A stretch of DNA of 64,000 bases from Citrifermentans bemidjiense Bem (GTDB lineage: Bacteria > Desulfobacterota > Desulfuromonadia > Geobacterales > Geobacteraceae). The notes beneath the pieces were generated by a model, which worked only from the letters and a program-made list of their open reading frames with translations, ran no database searches and was not told the DNA's origin. Where the stretch lies: positions 3,841,001-3,905,000 of the forward strand of contig NC_011146.1 in the NCBI RefSeq assembly GCF_000020725.1, written 5' to 3'. This document shows, piece by piece, positions 27,421 to 35,175 of the stretch; the first letter of the stretch is position 1; every line of letters begins with the position of its first letter. The position numbers and the translations under genes were made by a program.

Positions 27421-27509
27421 AATGTTGTGTTCAATACAACCTGTGACAAAAGCTGTCAGTTGCTGGGCTGCAATTAGATTCTGCGAGCATCCCGCGAGGA
27501 TACTAATTT

Positions 27510-27654
27510 CTATCGAAGCTTGTCCGGGTCTAGACGCTCCGGCAGGTCAGGCTTGAACGGCACGACCTTGCGATTGAACGTTACGGTGACGGTCTTCGCC
27601 TTCAACAGTCAGAATCCGACGAAGGCAACGATCTTCTGCAGGACCTTCCCCAAT
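27510..27654 (-). pseudogene. Degraded coding remnant, family not recognised
   Basis: One minus-strand frame reads ETLGKVLQKIVAFVGF, a TGA stop, then LLKAKTVTVTFNRKVV and PFKPDLPERLDPDKLR and a TAG at 27510-27512. The residue composition looks protein-like on both sides of the stop, which suggests an old gene broken by a nonsense mutation. There is no good start. I cannot name the family. It lies beside the broken toxin, so the stretch from about 27240 to 27660 may be decaying accessory DNA. Confidence 0.35.
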
Positions 27655-27657
27655 GTC

Positions 27658-27846
27658 TCAAGACATGTACGGCTTCTGGATTAAACCTGCTACATCCTTA
27701 CCGATAAAGTTCCGGGTCACCTCCTGCCTGTTGTAGCCGCTGGAGATCACCCCCCTGACATCGGTACCGATCCGGCGCGGTTCGACGCCAGTAGATGACA
27801 GGATCAAAGAGAAGAGCAGGATGACGAGAAGAAAAAGCTTCGGCAT
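27658..27846 (-). CDS. Small exported hypothetical protein
   Basis: About 62 residues. The N-terminus MPKLFLLVILLFSLILSSTG is a strong signal peptide or membrane anchor; the remainder (RRIGTDVRGVISSGYNRQEV) is short and soluble. AGAGG lies 8 bases before this ATG; another ATG lies 6 bases upstream but too near the Shine-Dalgarno. No homolog recognised. Its 3' end runs up to the degraded remnant at 27510-27654, so its present C-terminus may be non-native. Confidence 0.5.
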   Translation of the reverse strand: MPKLFLLVILLFSLILSSTGVEPRRIGTDVRGVISSGYNRQEVTRNFIGKDVAGLIQKPYMS

Positions 27847-28023
27847 TGACATGACCTCTGCAAAGCGAAAGTCGAAGCCTGCAGCGATATTATTGACAAT
27901 GGTTATGAAGGAGAATAAATTGAAACGGATTTATGACAACAACTCTTTTTTGTCTTCTCACATAGCTTTTTCGAACCCCCTTCTGATTGGGATCTGCAGC
28001 AGTTCTATGACACGGAGGAACCG

Positions 28024-29148
28024 GTGGATACTTATTTCGCTCCGGCAAAGCGGGCAGACACTGACACCTTGAAGAAAGAAATAGCAACTGTCGCCTGTAA
28101 CCCGATCATTCATGAATTGTTGAACAGCATAGGCGGGCTGATTGCAGTGCTCGACGAACACCGACAGGTGGTTGCGCTCAACGACTCCCTGCTTCGGGTG
28201 ATCGGGATCGAAGATCCGGGAGCAGTGCTGGGACTGCGCCCGGGCGAAGCGTTGGCTTGCGTCCATTGCAACGAAGAGCCGTCCGGATGCGGCACCACTA
28301 GGTACTGCTCTACCTGCGGCGCCGCCATCGCCATCACCGCGACCCTGGCTCACAACAAGCCTGAGGAGAGGGTATGCGCAGTCACGGCGAACAGGGGGGG
28401 TGGATTAGCTGAGTTTTCACTATTGGTGAAGGCAAGCCCGCTAACGATCGAAGGAAGACAGTTCGTTCTGCTCTTCCTACAGGATATAACACTTGAGGAA
28501 CTGAGAGCCGCGCTGGAGAGAACCTTCTTCCACGACATGGGGAACATGTTGACCGGGCTTTTGGGAGTAAGCCGTTTGCTTGACGCCAAAGGCAACGACT
28601 CCATGCTGGTGAACGTGCTGCAACAGTCGGCCCAGAGGCTGTACAAGGAAATGGAAGTCCAGCGATGCCTCTTCAAGAACGACATCAGCGAACTGCGGGT
28701 GGCGCGGGAGGAAACAACACCGCAGCAACTGCGGGATGAACTGAAGAACATGTTCGACAGCCATTCGGCAGCAATCGGAAAAACGCTCGATTTGACTGGG
28801 GAACTGCCTCAACTGTCCATCAGGACCGACGTCTCTCTGGCGCTGCGGGTGATGTGCAACATGGTGACCAACGGCTTGGAGGCAACGGATGCGTTCGGCA
28901 AGGTCAAGGCGTGGTTCGTGGAAAGCGCCGATGCTCTCACTTTCTGCGTCTGGAACGACACCTGTATTCCGGAGGAAGTCCGGTACAGGATCTTTCAGAG
29001 AAGCTTCACCACCAAGGAAGGAAACGGCAGGGGCATCGGCACCTATTCGATGAAGCTCATCGGCGAGAAACTTCTCGGCGGCAGTGTGACTTTTAACTCC
29101 TGCCAAGAGCAAGGAACTGTCTTCAGGTTCGCACTTCCGAAGGGATAG
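28024..29148 (+). CDS. PAS sensor histidine kinase with cysteine cluster
   Basis: A 374-residue cytoplasmic kinase with no membrane segment. The N-terminal PAS-like domain (about residues 30-155) contains five cysteines, Cys79, 82, 89, 95 and 98, in the order CVHC, GCG, CSTC, which could bind a metal or FeS cluster. The dimerisation segment has FFHDMGN with His170 as probable phosphoacceptor; the ATPase domain has N-box NMVTNGLEA and G-box GRGIGTYSMKLI. It starts at GTG after GGAGGAACCG. No response regulator is adjacent. A redox or metal sensing role is inferred from the Cys set. Confidence 0.9.
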   Translation: MDTYFAPAKRADTDTLKKEIATVACNPIIHELLNSIGGLIAVLDEHRQVVALNDSLLRVIGIEDPGAVLGLRPGEALACVHCNEEPSGCGTTRYCSTCGAAIAITATLAHNKPEERVCAVTANRGGGLAEFSLLVKASPLTIEGRQFVLLFLQDITLEELRAALERTFFHDMGNMLTGLLGVSRLLDAKGNDSMLVNVLQQSAQRLYKEMEVQRCLFKNDISELRVAREETTPQQLRDELKNMFDSHSAAIGKTLDLTGELPQLSIRTDVSLALRVMCNMVTNGLEATDAFGKVKAWFVESADALTFCVWNDTCIPEEVRYRIFQRSFTTKEGNGRGIGTYSMKLIGEKLLGGSVTFNSCQEQGTVFRFALPKG

Positions 29149-29272
29149 TTCTGTTTGGCTTCATCCAGGATGCTTTGTAGGGAAGGCGGTTGGGTAGCAT
29201 TTCGATCTGGAACTGGTATAGTCGTATCTTCTGCAACAAACGCATAGACTATAACGATAAGAGGAGACAGAC

Positions 29273-29827
29273 ATGAGCCAGTACCAGATAGCAATTATTG
29301 TAGGAAGCCTTCGCAAGGACTCGATCAACAGAAAGCTTGCCCAGGCGCTCATAAAGTTGGGGCCGAGCGAGTTCTCTTTCAAGCAACTGGAGATAGGCGA
29401 CCTGCCGCTGTACAACCAGGACCAAGACGCAAACCAGGCTGCATCCGTCGTCCGGCTCAAAAACGAGGTCAGGGCCGCCTCGGGCGTCATCTTCGTCACC
29501 CCTGAATACAACCGCTCGATCCCTGGGGTTCTGAAGAACGCCATCGACAACGCCTCGCGCCCGTATGGGGACAGCGCCTGGACCGGCAAACCCGCCGGGG
29601 TGTTGGGAGCGTCCATCGGGACCATCGGTACCGCGTTGGCGCAACAGCACCTGCGCAACTGCCTGGCCTACCTCGACGCCCCCACGATGGGACAGCCGGA
29701 GGTGTTCATCCAGGTAAAGGAAGGCTTCTTCGACGAGGCAGGCAACATCACCAGCGCGGACACCGTTCGTTTCCTGCAGGGGTGGATGGATCGATACGTG
29801 CTTTGGGTGAAGCGCCACGCCGAATAG
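29273..29827 (+). CDS. NADPH-dependent FMN reductase family protein
   Basis: A 184-residue flavodoxin-fold protein of the FMN_red family (relatives include azoreductase and chromate reductase ChrR). GSLRKDSINRKLAQAL binds the FMN phosphate, and TPEYNRSIPGVLKNAID is the family signature. GAGGAG precedes ATG. A quinone or metal reductase role is plausible; the physiological substrate is unknown. It is followed by a terminator. Confidence 0.92.
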   Translation: MSQYQIAIIVGSLRKDSINRKLAQALIKLGPSEFSFKQLEIGDLPLYNQDQDANQAASVVRLKNEVRAASGVIFVTPEYNRSIPGVLKNAIDNASRPYGDSAWTGKPAGVLGASIGTIGTALAQQHLRNCLAYLDAPTMGQPEVFIQVKEGFFDEAGNITSADTVRFLQGWMDRYVLWVKRHAE

Positions 29828-29856
29828 GCATGACGATCCTGGAGCACAAAGAAATG

Positions 29857-29890
29857 AAGGGGCGGCACCTTGCGGTGTGCGCCCCTTTTT
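29857..29890 (+). terminator. Rho-independent terminator after FMN reductase
   Basis: AAGGGGCG and CGCCCCTT arms with an inner GCACC/GGTGT pairing and a TTGC loop, ending in five T. It lies 30 bases past the stop codon. Confidence 0.85.
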
Positions 29891-30053
29891 GCGTGCTAGG
29901 GATGGATCGGTTGGAAACCGAGCCGGATACAGCCTGGACTGCTTGGACCGTTACCTGCTGAATGCCCGTGGAATCAGCAGAGCATAAAGGGGAGTTTGCT
30001 GGAAACGGGGAGAGCTGGAACTGGCACCGGCCGCAGGCGCCGGCACGGGCCCA

Positions 30054-30794
30054 TCAGACGACACGCCTGGCGCCTAGATAACGAGGACGATAGTAGCCGC
30101 TGTTCATGTCCGAAATGGTAACCTCCCCCTTCCCCGACGAGGCATGGATCATCTTGCCGTCCCCGAGATAGATCCCGACATGTGAGGGATAGGAGGCGTA
30201 GGTCTGGAAAAAGACTAGGTCACCCTTGCGCAGGTCACCCTTGGCGACGTCGACGCCGACGTTGATCTGCTCCCGGGCGGTCCGGGGAAGATCGACCTGG
30301 TGCTCGCGGTAGACATGCTGCACGAAGCTGGAACAGTCGATACCCGCAGTTCCTTCCCCGCCGAAGCGATAGGGGGTGCCGAGGTACTGCGCCGCGGTCG
30401 CGCCGATGGAGTCAAGTTCGTCCCCCGCTACGGACATGGAGGCCTTGGGCTGCGTCTCAACGGGTGCGGCAAAAGGGGCCGCAGCGGCACATGCCTGTCC
30501 ACGGGAGAATTCCTTGGCGCCGCGCAGATTCGCCAAAAAGTTTTCCACTGCCCGGGTTTCGGCCCCGGGGGACTCGGCAGCATCCCCCGATAACGAGAGG
30601 GAGCTTTGCATCATCTCGATGCGGAGCAGTTCGGCCGCGGCCTGTGGTGCCGCCACCGTTTCCCCCTCCCGAGGCCCGTCTATCGCATCGAGCAGGGCGT
30701 CGAAGGAGGATCTCCCGCCGCCCCGCTTGTTGGCACTGCGTATCGCTGAAGCTGTAGCGGGCGTCATTGCCCCCTGTAAAGGCTGAATGCTCAT
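30054..30794 (-). CDS. NlpC/P60 family cell-wall peptidase
   Basis: 246 residues. The C-terminal half (about 125-245) is an NlpC/P60 domain: GTPYRFGGEGTAGIDCSSF with catalytic Cys154, SHVGIYLGDG with His205, and a further His217 in MIHAS. Family members cleave peptide stems of peptidoglycan. The N-terminal 110 residues are low-complexity and carry no recognisable signal peptide, which is unusual for an enzyme that must reach the periplasm; export by another route or as a structural partner is possible. It is a single gene with a leader of about 150 bases or more. Confidence 0.88.
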   Translation of the reverse strand: MSIQPLQGAMTPATASAIRSANKRGGGRSSFDALLDAIDGPREGETVAAPQAAAELLRIEMMQSSLSLSGDAAESPGAETRAVENFLANLRGAKEFSRGQACAAAAPFAAPVETQPKASMSVAGDELDSIGATAAQYLGTPYRFGGEGTAGIDCSSFVQHVYREHQVDLPRTAREQINVGVDVAKGDLRKGDLVFFQTYASYPSHVGIYLGDGKMIHASSGKGEVTISDMNSGYYRPRYLGARRVV

Positions 30795-30858
30795 CGTGTC
30801 TTTCCTATGGCACCTGTGGTGCTACCTAGCTCACTTCCACCCTTTGGTGGTGGTGATT

Positions 30859-30873
30859 TTGACAAAATGTCAA
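30859..30873. promoter_or_regulatory. Perfect dyad TTGACA-AAA-TGTCAA upstream of NlpC/P60 gene
   Basis: TTGACA and TGTCAA arms flank three bases, 65 bases upstream of the peptidase start. It could be an operator for a dimeric regulator; the TTGACA arm could also serve as a -35 element. The whole leader 30795-31016 has no gene. Confidence 0.4.
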
Positions 30874-31016
30874 CGGACCGTCACCGTGCCGTTAGCTAAG
30901 TAGCTGAAACGGCATCTGCCGGCCTGACTGGTGCTGGCTAAATCACTCCGCAACAGCAATCTGCAAAAGGGTAGCCAAACAACAGGAGCACGAAGCAAAA
31001 AAAGAGAAATTCAGAG

Positions 31017-31064
31017 AGAAAAGAAGGGCCGGTGCCGTTGCGGAAGACGATGGCACCGGCCCTT
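31017..31064 (-). terminator. Rho-independent terminator after small Cys protein gene
   Basis: A perfect 13-bp stem AAGGGCCGGTGCC/GGCACCGGCCCTT with a 15-base loop; on the minus strand it is followed by a T-rich CTTTTCTCTC tract. It lies downstream of the minus-strand gene at 31154-31363. Confidence 0.8.
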
Positions 31065-31153
31065 TTCTACTTGAAGGGGAGACAACGCCGCAGAAGGCGC
31101 CGTTAGGTGATCAAAGGACGAATTATGATGCAGGGAGCAAGTTGCAGCCGGTT

Positions 31154-31363
31154 CTAATCGCCGAAAGCTTCGCTGTCGTATACCTCGGGGGTTTCCCGCG
31201 AGGTCTTCACAACGGTCCCTTTGTAAAGAATATACTGTCTGTGGCAGGCACAGGTATAAGCCAGCTTCACGCTCCAGTGGGCCTGTACATAGTTAGGATA
31301 ATCATTACGCAGACCGCATTCACAGGTGAATCCGCTTTCGTCATGCTCTATGTTTGTCCCCAT
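31154..31363 (-). CDS. Small cysteine-rich (zinc-ribbon-like) protein
   Basis: 69 residues. Two Cys pairs, CEC at residues 14-16 and CACH near residue 38, separated by about 20 residues, suggest a small zinc ribbon; CACH has one residue fewer between heme-type cysteines and its His than is needed for cytochrome c and there is no signal peptide, so it is not a cytochrome. A perfect AGGAGG lies 5 bases before the ATG, and a strong terminator follows, so it is a real single gene. Function unknown. Confidence 0.75.
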   Translation of the reverse strand: MGTNIEHDESGFTCECGLRNDYPNYVQAHWSVKLAYTCACHRQYILYKGTVVKTSRETPEVYDSEAFGD

Positions 31364-31641
31364 GACATCCTCCTGCCGCCCTAACGCACCAAAGAGTCAA
31401 AGAGACTTCGCGTATGGGCGGGTTGCCGACAGAGCCCCTGCGCGTTCAATTACTACAGCGCCCAGTCCTCTGACTTGTCTGTCATCTCTATCTTACAATG
31501 AAAACCCTTTACGATTCTATGCAGCATCCCCTGAATGTCAAACTCGCCTGAAACTTCCCAGCGCGGCGCCGATAGTAACGTGACCATTGGCCTGATGCCC
31601 TATGTGTAAAGGATTTTAAATCAGATAGGAAATTACTTTTG

Positions 31642-31854
31642 CTAGGCCTGGTTCCTCTTGAAAAGGAAATCACTCCATCTCTCGCCGGACCTGGTCAGCG
31701 GTTGCTGCGCCTTGCGTATAGGATCGCGCCCGATCTGAACCCACCCCGAAGATCTCAGAAAAGCGACAATCTTCTTTTCCCGGATCAGGTAGTCAAGCAT
31801 ATATGACGGCACGTTCTTTTCTTCGCCGTTATTGAAAATAACCGGAATTCCCAT
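31642..31854 (-). CDS. Small conserved hypothetical protein (GSU3473-like)
   Basis: 70 residues, no signal peptide. MGIPVIFNNGEEKNVPSYML then LIREKKIVAFLRSSGWVQIG, DPIRK. This resembles a small Geobacter family named after GSU3473, in which a short basic segment and GWV-x-x-G-x-DPIR are kept; I recall the family but cannot verify membership. GAGGTG lies 8 bases before ATG. Function unknown. Confidence 0.7.
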   Translation of the reverse strand: MGIPVIFNNGEEKNVPSYMLDYLIREKKIVAFLRSSGWVQIGRDPIRKAQQPLTRSGERWSDFLFKRNQA

Positions 31855-32183
31855 CTAAACTCACCTCTTGTCTGCTGCTTTCCAGTTTGGACTCACCTCC
31901 GTTTCAAAACTCATGCCTAGCCATCAAGCCGATTCTAGCCTAGCTCCGCTCTTAGCTCAAGACAATATTGGTCAAAACCATACGAGTTATCGGCAGCAGC
32001 GATCTAACCAGTCAAACCATCCTGCGTCCCCCCTCCACCGTCGCTTCGCACAGCCAAAAAGTACCTTAACCTTACACATTAAGAATGGCCAAAAAACTAA
32101 GTTATCACCCTTGCCATTTCATGAATAACTGTTAAGTTACTGTACCATGTTTGAAATGTCTAATAAAAACAGGAGGTGGTCAC
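31855..32183. other. Gene-free leader region of the decaheme conduit locus
   Basis: About 330 bases, AT-richer than the flanking genes, between a divergent small gene and the plus-strand cytochrome locus. It must hold the promoter of the conduit genes. No riboswitch core or -24/-12 site is convincing. An AGGAGGTGG at 32171-32179 precedes a nine-codon frame. Confidence 0.5.
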
Positions 32184-32213
32184 ATGATTGACGTAAAGTA
32201 CGATAGCTCATAA
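32184..32213 (+). CDS. Possible nine-residue leader peptide
   Basis: ATG-to-TAA frame encoding MIDVKYDSS, preceded by AGGAGGTGG with 4-5 bases spacing, a better ribosome site than many real genes nearby. It lies 115 bases upstream of the decaheme cytochrome start. It could be a regulatory leader peptide, or the broken start of a lost gene. Nothing else supports expression. Confidence 0.35.
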   Translation: MIDVKYDSS

Positions 32214-32328
32214 AGCGTCCCCTCCCCAAGGTCCCCCCCTGAAGCAGCGCTCGCTACGGCTCTCTCTTCCCAGTTCAGCAGCAGCCTTAATGGCAACACA
32301 GGCATCTGACCAGAGACAAGGAGGATTT

Positions 32329-35016
32329 ATGCAAGGCACGCTATGGAAAAAGTTTTCAACTTTCTTGATTGCCTCAACTGCTGCAGCCGCACTGTTTCTG
32401 GGCGGCTGCGAAGGGGACAAGGGTGATCGGGGTGAACCTGGCAAGAACGCCACCTCATTCACCAATATAAGCTCCCTTACCCCGCAACAGCAGGCAAATC
32501 TCACCTTCGACCAGACCAACAGCACGGTTACCAGCGTCTCCATCAGCAGTCCGCCGGTCGTCAAGTTCAAGATCCTCGACAGCAACGGCAACCCCGTGAT
32601 CGGCATCGGCGCCAGGAACTCGACTGGGCAGCTGCAAAACCTCGGCTTCACCCTCGCGAAACTCGTTCCCGGCACCAACGGCAGCCCGTCTCACTGGGTG
32701 AACTACTTAGTGACCACCGTTCCTGCCCCGGGCTCCAGCACACCGGCTGCAGCCAGGCCACCCGAGCGCGACCGTGAGGGGACCTTGATAGACAACGGCG
32801 ATGGCACCTACCAGTACACCTTCGCCCGCGACATCACCCAGATCCAGACCCAGGTGAACGCCATGACCTTCACCGGCAACAACCGCAGAAGCGACCTGGG
32901 CGATTTGACCTATCAGCCGAGCCTTACCCACCGCCTGGTGATCCAGTACGGCGGGACCATCCTGAACACCTCCCCGTCGATTCCCTTCAAAAATGCACTC
33001 AACATCGTCTACGATTTCATCCCGGCTACCGGCCAAGTGGTGACCTCCTCGACCTCTAACGCACAGGAGCGCAACATCGTGTTCACCAAGTATTGCAACG
33101 AGTGTCACGGAAGCCCAGGCGATCCCAATAACCTCAACGACCTGGGCTTCGGCTTGGGCATCACCACGCCTCATTCCGGCCGCGTCGACACCCGCTACTG
33201 CGCGATCTGCCATACGAGCCAGCGTGCCTACGGACACGCCATCTCCGTGGCCACCAACGGCGCCTTCACCGACGGCACTTTCGTCACGGCCGAAACCACC
33301 ACCGCGGACGTGAATACCGACGACGTGCAGGTGTTGGGCGAGTTCGTGACCATGGTGCACAAGATCCACATGGGGAACAGACTGACCGAAACCGGCTACA
33401 ACTACGCCGGTGTCACGTTCAACACCATTGCCTACAGCCAGGATCCCGCCCTTTGCCGCAAGTGCCACAGGGGCGACACGCCGCAGCAACTGGCGGTCAC
33501 GCCGCAGGGTAACAACTGGAACACCATGCCCAGCCGCAAGGCCTGCGGCTCCTGCCACGACAACGTCCACTTCTCGACCGGCCTAAACCACGACGGCAAT
33601 CTGCCACAGGCGAACGACACGGCCTGCACCGGCTGCCATACCCCGACGGCTATCCAGACTTCGCACGCAAGGGCGCTCGCCAGCCCACTCAACCCGCAGC
33701 CGATCGCAGGGCTGACCAACTTCGAATACCAGCTGCAGAGCGCGACCATCAACGGGACCAGCAACGACTTGACCATCGTCTTCCGCATCCTTGGCAATGG
33801 CACCCCCATCACGCTGGCCACAGCCGCGCCCGGCCTCACCGCGCCGCTTGCCGGCTTCACCGGCAGCCCGTCCTTCCTGCTGGCCTACGCAAGCCCTCAG
33901 TTGGAGACCGGCACAGCAGTTCCGGCCGATTACAACAACCTCGGCAAAGCGGAGGCGCAACCTGCCTTGGTATCCATCGCCGCGCTGCTCAATACGACGA
34001 CTAACGCAGCTGTTGGCAGCATCGCTGGCCCGGACAGCAACGGCTTCTACACGGCGACCATCAAATCAGCGGCAGCCTTCCCGGTAGGGGCGAGTATGCG
34101 CGCAGTCGGGATGCAGAGCTACTTCACCCAGACCGGTTTTGACGCCTCGATCGCCGGCCGCCACACCAAGGCGGTCATCATACCTGTCACGGGCGACACA
34201 GCGCGCCGCACGGTAGTCGATCCCGACAAGTGCGCCAGGTGCCACGAGTTCTTCGAAGCCCACGGCGGGCAGCGGGTGTACCAGACCCAGCTCTGCGTAA
34301 CCTGCCATAACCCCAACCTGAGCACCAGCGGCCGTGCCATCTCCGACGCCAAGCTCGCCGGCTTTGCCTTCACGCCGATCCAGCTCGGCATCCTTACCAC
34401 CTGGGACCCGGCCTTCAACAAGGCCACCCCTGGATACGCCCTCAGCTTCGCTGAGTTCTCCAACAACTTCAAGGACTTGATCCACGGCATCCATGCCGGG
34501 AGCGCGGCAGAGGGCGGTATCCGCACCAACCCCATCCGCGACGTACGTAACGGCCCGGGCACCAACATCACCCTCATCGCCGGCGAAGAGATCACCTTCC
34601 CGAATCTGCTCTCCAACTGCGACGCCTGCCACCTGAGCGCCCCCGCCGGCACCAACCGCCAGACCTACAAGGCGAACCTGCCGCCCAACGTGCTGCCGTC
34701 GACCCAGGTGACTAGGAACGCCGCCGTCGTGGCCGGCGCGACCACCGCCAACATCACCGCGGCACGCACCACGGTCCCCAACCCCGAGGACCTGGTGGTG
34801 GCCCCCATCACCGCCTCCTGCGTCAGCTGCCACGACAGCGCACTGGCCAAGGCGCACATGCAGGCCAACGGCGCGCAGCTTGGCGCCGCCCTGGCAGGGC
34901 CGTCCTACACCAACATGGGCGTCCCGCGCTCGACCCTGCCGTCCGCAACCGAGCAATGCGCGCTCTGCCACGGCGAAGGGCGGGTAGCCGACGTCGTAGT
35001 GGTTCACCAGAGGTAA
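32329..35016 (+). CDS. OmcA/MtrC-type decaheme c-type cytochrome lipoprotein
   Basis: About 895 residues from an ATG preceded by AAGGAGG. The lipobox LGGC gives Cys27 as lipid-anchored residue, followed by a short collagen-like patch GDKGDRGEPGKN. Ten CxxCH motifs fall in two pentads: CNECH, CAICH, CRKCH, CGSCH, CTGCH, then after a beta-rich stretch CARCH, CVTCH, CDACH, CVSCH, CALCH. This pentaheme-beta-pentaheme plan is that of MtrC/OmcA cell-surface cytochromes which pass electrons to metals outside the cell. The barrel and two heme lipoproteins follow on the same strand. The precise terminal acceptor is not known. Confidence 0.95.
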   Translation: MQGTLWKKFSTFLIASTAAAALFLGGCEGDKGDRGEPGKNATSFTNISSLTPQQQANLTFDQTNSTVTSVSISSPPVVKFKILDSNGNPVIGIGARNSTGQLQNLGFTLAKLVPGTNGSPSHWVNYLVTTVPAPGSSTPAAARPPERDREGTLIDNGDGTYQYTFARDITQIQTQVNAMTFTGNNRRSDLGDLTYQPSLTHRLVIQYGGTILNTSPSIPFKNALNIVYDFIPATGQVVTSSTSNAQERNIVFTKYCNECHGSPGDPNNLNDLGFGLGITTPHSGRVDTRYCAICHTSQRAYGHAISVATNGAFTDGTFVTAETTTADVNTDDVQVLGEFVTMVHKIHMGNRLTETGYNYAGVTFNTIAYSQDPALCRKCHRGDTPQQLAVTPQGNNWNTMPSRKACGSCHDNVHFSTGLNHDGNLPQANDTACTGCHTPTAIQTSHARALASPLNPQPIAGLTNFEYQLQSATINGTSNDLTIVFRILGNGTPITLATAAPGLTAPLAGFTGSPSFLLAYASPQLETGTAVPADYNNLGKAEAQPALVSIAALLNTTTNAAVGSIAGPDSNGFYTATIKSAAAFPVGASMRAVGMQSYFTQTGFDASIAGRHTKAVIIPVTGDTARRTVVDPDKCARCHEFFEAHGGQRVYQTQLCVTCHNPNLSTSGRAISDAKLAGFAFTPIQLGILTTWDPAFNKATPGYALSFAEFSNNFKDLIHGIHAGSAAEGGIRTNPIRDVRNGPGTNITLIAGEEITFPNLLSNCDACHLSAPAGTNRQTYKANLPPNVLPSTQVTRNAAVVAGATTANITAARTTVPNPEDLVVAPITASCVSCHDSALAKAHMQANGAQLGAALAGPSYTNMGVPRSTLPSATEQCALCHGEGRVADVVVVHQR

Positions 35017-35175
35017 CAATAAGCGCCACAACCAGCCGGGGCACGATAACCGTGCCCCGGCCCATCGCTCCTCGAAAACACCTGCAGAACCGGGGGCCCA
35101 TCTGCCCCCGGTTTTATTTGCAACTGCATTTCCCCACCAGCAAACAGAGACGGAACCAAGAAAGGAGGAAATGTC

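Noticed and set aside
27821..28072. 83-residue plus-strand frame before the sensor kinase
   Set aside because: It overlaps the kinase start in another frame and the divergent small gene, with no conserved pattern.
30795..31016. Possible c-di-AMP (ydaO) or c-di-GMP/cGAMP (GEMM) riboswitch before the NlpC/P60 gene
   Set aside because: Scattered short matches (GCTAACGGC, GGTAGC) were seen, but the conserved cores GGGGTGAATC and GACGCAAAGCC are missing.
31142..31384. 80-residue plus-strand frame opposite the small Cys-rich gene
   Set aside because: The minus-strand frame has a perfect Shine-Dalgarno, a terminator and plausible residues; the plus frame has none.
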